From NCBI GenBank assembly GCA_028724905.1, contig JAQYTG010000005.1, forward strand, positions 1-64,000: a DNA stretch of 64,000 bases, written 5' to 3'. The notes under the pieces were generated by a model. The model had not been told where the DNA came from and ran no database searches. It saw only the letters and a list, made by a program, of their open reading frames with translations. A program made the translations under genes and the position numbers. Positions 52,513-60,916 of this stretch are shown here, in pieces (within the stretch, counting starts at the first letter, position 1; each line of letters opens with the position of its first letter). Source of the DNA: Actinomycetaceae bacterium. Lineage in GTDB: Bacteria; Actinomycetota; Actinomycetes; Actinomycetales; Actinomycetaceae.

Positions 52513-53640
52513 GTGAGAACGAATGTGGTACTCGCTGCTGGAGGGACGGCAGGGCACGTCAATCCGATGTTGGCCACTGCCCGTGCTCTGCAAGAGCTCG
52601 ATCCTGATATTGCGGTGACGGCAGTAGGTACCGAAAGCGGGTTAGAGGCTCGTCTGGTGCCGCAGGCAGGAGTGGAATTAGCCTTTATCGAACGGGTTCC
52701 TATGCCGCGGGCACTCAATCGCTCAGCTCTGGCATTTCCCCGTAACTTTCGCATGGCTGTGGCGCAGGCAGGGCAGATCTTAGATCGGACGCACGCGCAG
52801 GTCGTGATTGGCTTTGGGGGATACGTCTCCACACCGGTGTATTTAGCTGCTCGCCGTCGCCATCTTCCGGTGGTTGTGCACGAGGGCAACGCTCGTCCAG
52901 GGCTAGCGAATAAACTCGCCGCCCGCTTTGCGGCCGCAGTGGCGCTCACCTTTTCCAATACTCGTCTCGCCGCTCGGCGGGGACGTACTGAGACAATCGG
53001 TTTGCCGATGCGTGAAGCTATTGTGAAACTCGCACAAGCTGACGGCGGACGCCGATCGCTCGCCGCGCAGGCAGGTAAACAGCTGGGTATTGCCCCTGAG
53101 AAGCCAGTGCTCGTCGTCACCGGCGGATCACAAGGGGCGCAACACATCAACGAGGTGGTGAGCCGCTGTGCCCAGCAGCTGTGCGACGCAGGGATTCAGG
53201 TGTTGCACCTCACGGGAGTAGGCAAAGATGAGCCCGTGCGAGCAGCTGTCGAAAGCGCGGGCGGCACATACGTGGTGCTCGATTATCTGGAACAGATTGA
53301 ACTGGCTTACGCGCTGGCCGATATGGTGATTACGCGCGCCGGAGCTGGGATGGTAGCAGAAGTTTCAGCGCTCGGGATTCCGGCAGTGTTTGTGCCTTTC
53401 CCCATTGGCAACGGAGAGCAGGCACTCAACGCGCACGACGTCGTAGCCGCCGGCGGGGCGTTGCTGGTGAAGAATGAAAACTTCACCGAAAGTTGGATCA
53501 CCGATCAAGTGTTGCCGCTCTTTGAGCAAGGAAAACTGGAGCAGATGGCTGGTGCGGCGCAGAGCGTCTCAGCTATGGATGCGGCGCAGCGGCTGGCGCA
53601 GATCGCGCTGGAGGTAGCCAGAGAAGAGGTGGCGCGATGA
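52513..53640 (+). CDS. murG: UDP-GlcNAc:lipid I GlcNAc transferase
   Basis: Converts lipid I to lipid II on the inner membrane face. 375 aa GT-B fold: GGTAGHVNPMLATARAL at the N-terminus, HEGNARPGLANKLAA, VVTGGSQGAQHINEVV, and the donor site VLDYLEQIELAYALADMVITRAGAGMVAEVSALGIPAVFVPFPIGNGEQALNA. GTG start one base after the ftsW stop; the end overlaps the murC ATG (ATGA). Confidence 0.97.
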   Translation: MRTNVVLAAGGTAGHVNPMLATARALQELDPDIAVTAVGTESGLEARLVPQAGVELAFIERVPMPRALNRSALAFPRNFRMAVAQAGQILDRTHAQVVIGFGGYVSTPVYLAARRRHLPVVVHEGNARPGLANKLAARFAAAVALTFSNTRLAARRGRTETIGLPMREAIVKLAQADGGRRSLAAQAGKQLGIAPEKPVLVVTGGSQGAQHINEVVSRCAQQLCDAGIQVLHLTGVGKDEPVRAAVESAGGTYVVLDYLEQIELAYALADMVITRAGAGMVAEVSALGIPAVFVPFPIGNGEQALNAHDVVAAGGALLVKNENFTESWITDQVLPLFEQGKLEQMAGAAQSVSAMDAAQRLAQIALEVAREEVAR

Positions 53641-55397
53641 AATTTCATCTGATCGGGATTGGCGGATCGGGGATGTCTGTAGTAGCGGAACTGCTGCTGG
53701 GGGAGGGGCACGTCGTTACCGGCTCAGACCAGGAGGCCACCACTACCACGCAAGAGTTAGCGCGGGCAGGGGCAGACGTTTTTCTCGGGCACAGCGCCGA
53801 AAACGTGCCCGCAGACGCCGTGGTAGTGGTGAGCTCGGCCATCAAGGAAACCAATCCAGAACTCGCCATCGCTCGCAGCCGTGGGCAGCAGATCATCCAC
53901 CGTTCGCAGGCCTTGGCGCTAGCAGCGGGGGATCGTACGTTCGTAGCTGTGGCTGGCACTCACGGGAAAACCACTACATCGGCGATGATTGCGTTGGCGC
54001 TCGAAGAGCTGGGGCGCAGCCCATCACGCGCTATCGGTGGTTCGCTCGTAGGAGGATTACCTGGCGGAAAAGTGGGCACCGGTGACGTCTTCGTGGCCGA
54101 AGCAGATGAATCTGATGCGTCGTTTTTGAACTACTCTCCGCAGGTGGCCGTCGTCACGAATGTGGAAGCTGACCATCTCGATCACTATGGTACAGAGGAA
54201 AATCTGCAGCAGGCTTTCGTCGATTTTACACAGCGGATTAAGCCAGAAGGTCTGTTGGTGGCGTGTGCAGACGATCCAGGGGCTTTGGCCTTGGCGAAGC
54301 AGGCCGCGGCAAACGGTATTCGGGTGTGTACGTATGGGCGCGGCTCCGATCCGGAGTTGGGGTATCGTTCTAGAACGGCTGGTAGCGGCAGGGTGACGGC
54401 GCTGGCTACTGGCAGAACGGATAGGGCTCCCAGGCACGTCACTGTACGCGACGTACTTCCGTGCAGCCCCGATGCCTTGGCTGGAATGGAAGTGAGCACA
54501 GTGGGAGAGCCAGAGGCTGTGCAGATTGACTTAATGATCCCTGGAGAGCACATGGTGCTCAACGCCGCGGCGGCTTGGACTGTGGGGCGAGAACTTGGCG
54601 AAAGCGGAGCCGATATGGCGCTGGCGCTGAGTAAATTCCGAGGGGCACAGCGGCGTTTTGAAGTGCTTGGATCGGCGGCAGGAGTGCGCGTCGTAGACGA
54701 TTATGGGCATCACCCCACGGAGGTGGCTGCCACGATTGCCACTGCGCGTGCCGTGACGCAAGGAGCTGTGCACGTGCTTTTTCAGCCGCTCACGTATGCG
54801 CGCACGAAAATTTTTGCCGCTGATTTTGCGCGGGAGCTCTCTAGAGCCGATTCGGTTGTCGTCACGCAGGTATATTCCAACCGCGATACTCTCGCGGATG
54901 GAGCGCAGGGCACGGCGATCACGGATTTGATGGCATATACGCCGTTTGTGGCTGACGTCCGAGAGGCCGCGCAGCTGCTGCTCAAGGATGTGCACGCTGG
55001 CGACATCGTGATCACGTTGGGGCCAAAGGTTCGCTCGCTGGGGTATTTTATGCTCGATATGCTGCGCGAGCGAGAGGGGCATCCACGTGGCCAAAATGGG
55101 CAAGATGGGTACGACGAACCCGACGGGCAGCAAGACGAGCCGGACGGAGAAAATTGTCTGGATGGACAAAACAGGCTGGATGGACAGCCTCACGATAGCC
55201 GCCAGTGCAATGATGGCGGTCAGCTCCACGATAGTCGCCAGTGCAATGATGACCAGGCACGGGCGCAGCGTGGGCACCAGTGCAAGCCGGATGCGCCATT
55301 ATCCAGCGAGAATGTCGGCGAGAATGATCTGTTGCGTACAGGAAACGAGCAGGCGCACGAGGTGAACGAAGCTCTGCACCAGGGAGACCAGCAGTGA
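53637..55397 (+). CDS. murC: UDP-MurNAc--L-alanine ligase with repeat tail
   Basis: Adds the first amino acid, L-Ala, to UDP-MurNAc. FHLIGIGGSGMSVVAELLL start, P-loop VAVAGTHGKTTTSAMIALAL, VAEADESDASFLNYSP, NVEADHLDHYGT, RRFEVLG and VVDDYGHHPTEVAATI. The enzyme ends near residue 478 (LGYFMLDMLRERE). About 108 extra hydrophilic residues follow, rich in Gly, Asp, Gln and Asn, with a 12-residue duplication (HDSRQCND). ftsQ overlaps its end (GTGA). Confidence 0.96.
   Translation: MKFHLIGIGGSGMSVVAELLLGEGHVVTGSDQEATTTTQELARAGADVFLGHSAENVPADAVVVVSSAIKETNPELAIARSRGQQIIHRSQALALAAGDRTFVAVAGTHGKTTTSAMIALALEELGRSPSRAIGGSLVGGLPGGKVGTGDVFVAEADESDASFLNYSPQVAVVTNVEADHLDHYGTEENLQQAFVDFTQRIKPEGLLVACADDPGALALAKQAAANGIRVCTYGRGSDPELGYRSRTAGSGRVTALATGRTDRAPRHVTVRDVLPCSPDALAGMEVSTVGEPEAVQIDLMIPGEHMVLNAAAAWTVGRELGESGADMALALSKFRGAQRRFEVLGSAAGVRVVDDYGHHPTEVAATIATARAVTQGAVHVLFQPLTYARTKIFAADFARELSRADSVVVTQVYSNRDTLADGAQGTAITDLMAYTPFVADVREAAQLLLKDVHAGDIVITLGPKVRSLGYFMLDMLREREGHPRGQNGQDGYDEPDGQQDEPDGENCLDGQNRLDGQPHDSRQCNDGGQLHDSRQCNDDQARAQRGHQCKPDAPLSSENVGENDLLRTGNEQAHEVNEALHQGDQQ
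55191..55251 (+). repeat. 36-bp period duplication in the murC tail
   Basis: CACGATAGCCGCCAGTGCAA followed by TGATG at 55191-55215 recurs at 55227-55251 with one mismatch. Just upstream, CTGGATGGACA is repeated at an 18-base spacing (about 55158 and 55176). All are multiples of three, so the frame is kept. Confidence 0.85.
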
Positions 55398-56545
55398 GGG
55401 CGCCGCGAGCTCCGCGCTCTAACCGGCCTAGCTCATCGAAGCAGCGGGGATCCTCCGATAGATCTGGGTACGAGTCTGCCAGAGGTACCGGCGGCGCTAG
55501 GTCTGCCGGTGCTGCGGGTACCGCCAGGGGTGCTAACGCTGCTAGAGCGGGATCGTCTGGCAGGTCTGGCCGCGGAATTGCTAAGTCAGGTGAGCCGGCC
55601 GCAGCAGGGCATCATGCCGCAAACATCGCTAGTGCGGCCAATAATGCTAGCGCCGCTGATGCCGCTAGGGCAGATCGCACAGACCGTACAGACGCTGGCA
55701 TAGGCGCTCGCTCGGATGGCCGCTCTGATGGCCGCCGCCGTGAGCTTCACGCTGATTTCTTCCCAGATACGAGCGGCGCAAAAGTGATCTCGATGCGCGA
55801 GCGCCGCGCTGAGAAGATGCGGATGAACCGACTCCGCTGGCGCTATCGCCTCGCTGTAGTGGCGGGGCTGGTGGTCGCATTAGGAGCCTTGGTGTGGTTG
55901 CTGTTTTTTTCGCCGCTGTTGGTGTTTTCTGCCGACCGTGTGCAGATACAGGGAGCTGGAAATTCCGGCAATTCCAGTAACTCTAGCATTGTGTCAGTGG
56001 GTGATATTCAACGCGCACTGGCTACTCACAACGGCGAACGTCTGGTGCTCATGCGCCCGTCAGTAGTGGCATCAGATATAGAAAAAATTCCAGAAGTGGC
56101 TCAAGCTCAGGTGCATTTTGGCTTTCCGGCATCTGTGCGCGTCGATGTCGTTCCTGAAGTGCCGATAGCTTGTGTCGCAGATGACGCAGAGCAGGGATCG
56201 GACTGCGTGGCGATTGCGGGCAGTGGGGTGCAACTGCGCGTGGGCAGCGATGCTGTGAAAACCTTGCCAAAGCTCACATTAGAGACTGCCGATCTGAAGC
56301 TGCAGAACGTGGCGCCGCGCCTAGAGAGCATCTTGCACAGCGTATCGCCAGATATTCGTAAACGTATCACGGCAATTTCGGTGGGAGCGGGTAGTCAATT
56401 CTCGTTCACTCTCGATGAGCAGGCCACTGTGCGCTGGGGGACGGCTTCCCAGAATGAGCAAAAGAACACCATACTTTCGGTGCTCGTGAAAGAAGATCAT
56501 AAGTTCTACGACGTCTCTGTGCCCACCTTGCCCACCACGGAGTGA
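55394..56545 (+). CDS. ftsQ: Cell division protein FtsQ
   Basis: A bitopic divisome protein linking FtsI/FtsW to FtsL-type partners. An Ala/Gly/Arg/Ser-rich cytoplasmic leader (~145 residues) precedes one transmembrane helix (LAVVAGLVVALGALVWLLFF, ~152-172). A POTRA domain (VFSADRVQIQGAG...SVGDIQRALATHNGERLVLMRPSVVASDIEKIPEVAQAQVHFGFPASVRVDVVPEVPIA) and FtsQ beta domain follow. 383 aa. GTG start overlaps the murC stop. The leader is longer than usual and low in complexity. Confidence 0.93.
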   Translation: MRAPRAPRSNRPSSSKQRGSSDRSGYESARGTGGARSAGAAGTARGANAARAGSSGRSGRGIAKSGEPAAAGHHAANIASAANNASAADAARADRTDRTDAGIGARSDGRSDGRRRELHADFFPDTSGAKVISMRERRAEKMRMNRLRWRYRLAVVAGLVVALGALVWLLFFSPLLVFSADRVQIQGAGNSGNSSNSSIVSVGDIQRALATHNGERLVLMRPSVVASDIEKIPEVAQAQVHFGFPASVRVDVVPEVPIACVADDAEQGSDCVAIAGSGVQLRVGSDAVKTLPKLTLETADLKLQNVAPRLESILHSVSPDIRKRITAISVGAGSQFSFTLDEQATVRWGTASQNEQKNTILSVLVKEDHKFYDVSVPTLPTTE

Positions 56546-57008
56546 AGAACACCAGGGGAAGCGCTACCCAGACTCGGCGCGACGTCTCCCAGACTCAACA
56601 CGATGTCTCTGTGCCCACCTTGCCTAGCAGAATAAGCCACACACGAAGCGACGCTGGAAGAAGTAGTTGGCGAGGTCTCGACAGCCGCACCGGCGAGTGA
56701 GAACTAGCCGACAGCAACTGGTTGCCATCATTTTTCGATCAAACAGGTCTGATAGCTGTTATGAGCGTTGTGGGTAGAAGCTATCAACGCTATGAGGTTT
56801 ACCTGAAGAAAAATGTGCAACACACCCACGCGGCGCGCGGAGCATTGAATTCCTCTGGGAGTTTAGCTAAGGGAAAATGTGCAACACACCCACGCGGTGA
56901 TTGCATTTATGCGCCGAGCTTTCTACCTTTTGTGCGGGAAAAGTAACGAAAAACTTCAAGCTCTACTTGAGCTTTCGGAGAGCACGAGTTTTCGGAAGGA
57001 TAGAGACG
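56546..57008. other. ftsQ-ftsZ intergenic region with direct repeats
   Basis: A 24-base sequence (AAAATGTGCAACACACCCAC then GCGG) occurs at 56810-56833 and 56874-56897. The 20-mer GTCTCTGTGCCCACCTTGCC at the ftsQ end (56513-56532) is copied at 56605-56624. The ftsZ promoters must lie here. The repeated 24-mers, 64 bases apart, are candidate binding sites for a division regulator or remnants of duplication. No gene is seen. Confidence 0.7.
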
Positions 57009-58214
57009 ATGGATTCACTCAACAATGCGGCCAATATCAAGGTGGTCGGCGTCGGCGGCGGCGGCGTGAACGCAATTGACCGTATGATTCAGGATGGCCT
57101 TGCCGGAGTGGATTTTATCGCTGTCAATACCGATGCTCAGAGTCTGGCTAAATCTGAGGCGGAGACCAAAATCGACATCGGTCGCAACGTCAGTGAGGGT
57201 CTGGGTGCAGGGGCCGATCCCAGTGTGGGCAAACGCGCCGCAGAAGAGAACATTGATCTCGTGCGCGAGATGTTGCAGGGCTCGGATATGGTGTTTGTGA
57301 CGGCAGGCGAAGGGGGCGGCACCGGCACCGGAGCAGCTCCAGTGGTCGCTCAAGTAGCCCGCGATTTGGGAGCGCTCACGGTAGGCGTCGTCACGCGGCC
57401 ATTCGGATTTGAGGGCTTGCAGCGTACCCGAAATGCCAACAGTGGCATTTCGGAATTGCGTGACGCCGTGGATACGCTGATCGTGATTCCTAATGATCGC
57501 CTTTTGGAACTCACCGAGAGTGATATCGGGATTATTGAGGCGTTCCGGCTGGCTGACCAGGTGCTGCAAAGTGGCGTAAAAGGTATTTCGGATCTGATCA
57601 CGAAGCCTGGGCATATCAACCTGGACTTCGCTGACGTCAAGACCATTATGAAAGACGCTGGCACTGCCCTCATGGGGCTGGGATCCGCTACTGGGGCCGA
57701 TCGCTCTTTGCGCGCCACTGAAAATGCGATCTCTTCTCCGCTCCTCGAAGCCCGTATCGACGGTGCTCACGGGGTGTTGTTGGCTTTCACGGCTTCCACA
57801 GATCTTGGCCTCAAGGAATATGCAGAGGCCTCACAGTTGGTGAAAGAGCAGGTAGACCCGAATGCCAACATCATTATCGGTATTACGCTCGACGAGTCTT
57901 TGGGCGACGAAGTGCGCGTGACGGTGATTGCTGCCGGTTTCGATGAGAGCGATGACTACCTGATACAGTCTGTTGCTCCGGCGCAGTCCAAACCGGCAGA
58001 GTCGGCAGTCGCTGCTTCCGTGCCGGAAGAATTACCGGCACATTTAGATGAGCCAGCGCCACCTCGCAGTGAGGCTGCTGGCCCGCGGATCGTACCAGAA
58101 TCTCCCGCCCCAGCGCCGGCTGCTCCAATACAGAAAGCTCCCGCTGGTTTAGACAAGACCGATCACAAACGGCCAGATCTGGATATCCCGCCGTTCCTTT
58201 TCGGCGAAGAGTGA
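57009..58214 (+). CDS. ftsZ: Cell division GTPase FtsZ
   Basis: Tubulin homologue forming the Z ring. IKVVGVGGGGVNAIDRM at the N-terminus, tubulin signature GGGTGTGAAPV (~residues 102-112), T7 loop NLDFADVKTIM. The C-terminal linker is Ala/Pro-rich and ends in the conserved tail peptide RPDLDIPPFLFGEE, which contacts SepF. 401 aa from the ATG at 57009 with GGAAGGA upstream; longer frames to 56901 lack homology. yggS, usually between ftsZ and sepF, is not present in the 223-base gap that follows. Confidence 0.98.
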   Translation: MDSLNNAANIKVVGVGGGGVNAIDRMIQDGLAGVDFIAVNTDAQSLAKSEAETKIDIGRNVSEGLGAGADPSVGKRAAEENIDLVREMLQGSDMVFVTAGEGGGTGTGAAPVVAQVARDLGALTVGVVTRPFGFEGLQRTRNANSGISELRDAVDTLIVIPNDRLLELTESDIGIIEAFRLADQVLQSGVKGISDLITKPGHINLDFADVKTIMKDAGTALMGLGSATGADRSLRATENAISSPLLEARIDGAHGVLLAFTASTDLGLKEYAEASQLVKEQVDPNANIIIGITLDESLGDEVRVTVIAAGFDESDDYLIQSVAPAQSKPAESAVAASVPEELPAHLDEPAPPRSEAAGPRIVPESPAPAPAAPIQKAPAGLDKTDHKRPDLDIPPFLFGEE

Positions 58215-58437
58215 GGAGCCGTGGCCGCGGGTGCGCTAGCTCCTCTTCCACTAGCTCCGTTTCTGTTAGCTCTGCTAGTGTGCCCACGGCTAAGTAGACC
58301 TTCCAGTATCCATAGGGGTAGGCGGCACCCGTGAGGATTCATGTAGTGGCATTTGTTGGCAACACGCCGCCGAATATCACCCGCCGAGTGCGGCGGCTTG
58401 CATAGTGTGAGAGAAGCACGAAGAAGGGAGCGCAGGC

Positions 58438-58857
58438 ATGGGATTTTTAGATCGTCTCAGCGGACGTGTGGCATACGATCCAGTCGATGATGAAGATTTC
58501 GAGGCTCAGGACGGCGTCTACGACGACTATTATGAGGACGACGATGACGCTTCGAGTGTGTCGCCGATTCACTCTGTGGATCGTGGAGAAGTGGCTCGCA
58601 TCGTGACGGTGTGGGTGGCCTCCTACAAAGAAATCCGTGATTTTGCAGTGGAATTTCGCAATGGGCTGCCGGTGATTCTCAATCTTTCACAGGCGCCAGA
58701 TAATGAGCGTGCCCGCATCGTCGATTTTGCTCTCGGTTTGTCTTTCGGGCTTGATGGGCTATTTTCCGATATTTCGGAAGATGTCTTCCTGCTCACTCCA
58801 CACGCCGTGAAGCTCGACTCTCGCGGTTCAGACGCGAATCACGATTTTGTCCGTTGA
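58438..58857 (+). CDS. sepF: Cell division protein SepF
   Basis: The membrane tether of FtsZ in actinobacteria. Amphipathic N-terminal membrane-binding helix (MGFLDRLSGRVAYDP), acidic linker (DDEDFEAQDGVYDDYYEDDDD), then the dimeric core (EVARIVTVWVASYKEIRDFAVEFRNGLPVILNLSQAPDNERARIVDFALGLSFGLDG...VFLLTP). 139 aa. GAAGGGAG upstream of the ATG. yggT follows after 26 bases. Confidence 0.96.
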   Translation: MGFLDRLSGRVAYDPVDDEDFEAQDGVYDDYYEDDDDASSVSPIHSVDRGEVARIVTVWVASYKEIRDFAVEFRNGLPVILNLSQAPDNERARIVDFALGLSFGLDGLFSDISEDVFLLTPHAVKLDSRGSDANHDFVR

Positions 58858-58883
58858 TCCCCACTGAGTTGAGGTAGCTGCCC

Positions 58884-59189
58884 TTGTATCTATTAGGCTT
58901 GGCGGTATATTGGCTGTGCCGTATCTATATTTTTGTGCTGTTGGCGCGGGTGGTATTTGATTTGATTCAGATCTTTAAGCCTACGTGGCGCCCCCAGGGA
59001 ATTGTGCTGATCATCGGTTCGTGGGTGTATCGGCTCACGGATCCGCCACTGCGGTTTCTGGCTCGCTTTATTCCGCCGCTACGCTTGGGTACTGTTGCCT
59101 TCGACGTGGGGTTTGTGGTGCTGTACTTCGCCGTCAAAGTCTTGCAATTTCTAGTGTATATGCTGATGGTTAATTCGCGGATGTGGTGA
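58884..59189 (+). CDS. YggT family membrane protein
   Basis: 101 aa with two hydrophobic regions (LLGLAVYWLCRIYIFVLLARVVFDLI and GTVAFDVGFVVLYFAVKVLQFLVYMLMV) separated by the family block DPPLRFLARFIPPLRLG. YggT proteins sit between sepF and divIVA in actinobacteria and are linked to envelope or division processes. TTG start at 58884 with GAGGTAG upstream. Confidence 0.9.
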   Translation: MYLLGLAVYWLCRIYIFVLLARVVFDLIQIFKPTWRPQGIVLIIGSWVYRLTDPPLRFLARFIPPLRLGTVAFDVGFVVLYFAVKVLQFLVYMLMVNSRMW

Positions 59190-59455
59190 CGCCAAACCGT
59201 TAGGTTGCGTGGTTGATAAATTGATCCGGCCAATTTTATTGCGTTCTTGTGAACGTTGTGAACGAAAGTTAGTGGTGTGAATCGTGGCAGTTTTTAGCCA
59301 CTGATGCGATAAATGTGGTAAAAATGTTGCTGTACATAGTGCGTCATATCGGCTTTCCGCGCGAGCCAGCTGGTTTGCTCTGAGTGCTGCATGGGGGCAC
59401 ACTGAAAAGCGCACAGATTCCTGTGTGCTGGGAAATTGAAAAACGAGGTACAACT

Positions 59456-60049
59456 ATGGCTATGCTGACGGAACATGACGTCGTCAACATGCGCTTCAAG
59501 GAACCGCTGCGCGTTGAGGATGGATACGATCAAGACGAGGTGGACGATTTCCTCGATCTCGTAGCTGAGACGATCGCCCAATTGACCAAGGACAAAGCCG
59601 ATCTTGAAGCGCAGCTACAGACAGCACAGACTCGTGCCAAAGAACTGGAGAATGCCGCCGCACAGGCTCCTGTGCCCGCGCAGCCGCAGCAAGAAGCCGC
59701 CGCTGATGTCAATACTGAAGCAGCTAACGCCACGAGTATGTTGGCGCTGGCGCAGAAGCTCCACGATGAGTACGTCAGCAATGGTAAGGCCGAATCTGAG
59801 CGGATGATCTCCGAAGCTGAATCTGAGCGCACTCGGATCGTGAATGAGACCAACGCTGAGCGTGATCGGATTTTGAAAGAGACTGAGGACAACAAGAATG
59901 CGGTGCTCACCAAACTCGATGAAGACCGCACCGTCTTGGAGCGTAAGATCTCTGAACTGCGCGACTTTGAACGCGATTATCGTGGCCGCCTGAAGAGCTA
60001 CCTCGAATCGCTGCTCCAAAACGTGAACAACTCTGACGCTCAAGCGTGA
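59456..60049 (+). CDS. divIVA: DivIVA/Wag31 polar growth protein
   Basis: A coiled-coil protein that binds curved membrane at poles and septa and organises wall synthesis. Membrane-targeting head MLTEHDVVNMRFKEPLRVEDGYDQDEVDDFLDLVAETI, coiled coil (QLTKDKADLEAQLQTAQTRAKELE), variable Ala/Pro linker, second coiled coil (SEAESERTRIVNETNAERDRILKE...) and conserved end DFERDYRGRLKSYLESLLQ. 197 aa; ATG at 59456 with CGAGGTAC upstream. A terminator follows. Confidence 0.96.
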   Translation: MAMLTEHDVVNMRFKEPLRVEDGYDQDEVDDFLDLVAETIAQLTKDKADLEAQLQTAQTRAKELENAAAQAPVPAQPQQEAAADVNTEAANATSMLALAQKLHDEYVSNGKAESERMISEAESERTRIVNETNAERDRILKETEDNKNAVLTKLDEDRTVLERKISELRDFERDYRGRLKSYLESLLQNVNNSDAQA

Positions 60050-60090
60050 GAGAGTTCTCGGCATGAGCCGATAATCATCGGTGACGCTCG

Positions 60091-60125
60091 ACCCCACTGC
60101 CGTCCCTCCTGGTAGTGGGGTTGTT
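60091..60125 (+). terminator. Terminator after divIVA
   Basis: ACCCCACT (60091-60098) pairs with AGTGGGGT (60114-60121), followed by TGTTT. It closes the dcw/divIVA transcription unit. Confidence 0.8.
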
Positions 60126-60259
60126 TGCGCACTGTGATTGCCTGCCGTCAGCTCATAGCAGTGCCATACTCGCCGGCGGAAATGATCGGACACCAAGCAG
60201 ACTTGCTTTTTGCAGATGCACTTATTTCTCCGTCGCAGGGCTTGCGATTGTGAATTTGC

Positions 60260-60265
60260 TATTCT
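60260..60265 (+). promoter_or_regulatory. -10 element of a probably leaderless lspA message
   Basis: TATTCT is followed by 6 bases and the lspA GTG at 60272. No ribosome binding site precedes the GTG. No convincing -35 is seen at the right distance, so this is tentative. Confidence 0.4.
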
Positions 60266-60271
60266 AAAGCA

Positions 60272-60916
60272 GTGAAGAAAAAGACAACTCGGGTAGCGGC
60301 GCTGCTGCTGGTAGCGGTAGTGGCAGTGGTGATTGATCAGCTGAGCAAAATGTGGGCGGTGAATGCGCTGACGCAGCCGCGTCCGCTCATAGGGGATGTC
60401 ATCTCTTTGCAGCTCATCCACAACTCGGGGGCTGCTTTCTCTCTCGGAGCTGGCCAAACCTGGATTTTCACGCTGATTGCTCTGGTGGCCTGCGTGCTCA
60501 TTCCGGTTTTCTTGTTCAAGGCAGAGCGCTGGGGTGTGCAAGTGGCTATCGCTATGATCTGGGCGGGGGCAGCAGGGAATCTCATTGATCGGCTTTTTCG
60601 TGAGCCAGGATTTGGCGTAGGGCACGTTGTGGATTTCATCAACTATGCAGGGCTCTTTATCGGGAATGTAGCGGATATTGAGCTTTTTTTCGGGGTGATC
60701 GCGCTCGTCCTCATCGAAGTCGCCACTACCTCCGGCGCAGTGCCTGCCGATACTACATCTGCCGTTGATATGCCGGCCAAAGTTCCTGCCGATGTTGCTA
60801 CGATGCTCGATGCCGATGGTGAACGGCGAGTTGAAGCTGCTGGCGGAGCCCCTGCTGATGTTCCTACTGATGAGCTGTACACGGAGGCAATAAACGTCGA
60901 GGATGGCGCGCGATGA
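60272..60916 (+). CDS. lspA: Lipoprotein signal peptidase (signal peptidase II)
   Basis: An aspartic membrane protease that removes prolipoprotein signal peptides. Four hydrophobic helices within residues ~1-155. Catalytic aspartates lie in AAGNLIDRLF and IGNVADIELFFG; the motif block is LIHNSGAAFSLGAGQTWIF. 214 aa, about 50 longer than usual because of an Ala/Asp/Val-rich cytoplasmic tail. Start GTG at 60272. It overlaps rluD (ATGA), a common pair. Confidence 0.95.
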   Translation: MKKKTTRVAALLLVAVVAVVIDQLSKMWAVNALTQPRPLIGDVISLQLIHNSGAAFSLGAGQTWIFTLIALVACVLIPVFLFKAERWGVQVAIAMIWAGAAGNLIDRLFREPGFGVGHVVDFINYAGLFIGNVADIELFFGVIALVLIEVATTSGAVPADTTSAVDMPAKVPADVATMLDADGERRVEAAGGAPADVPTDELYTEAINVEDGAR

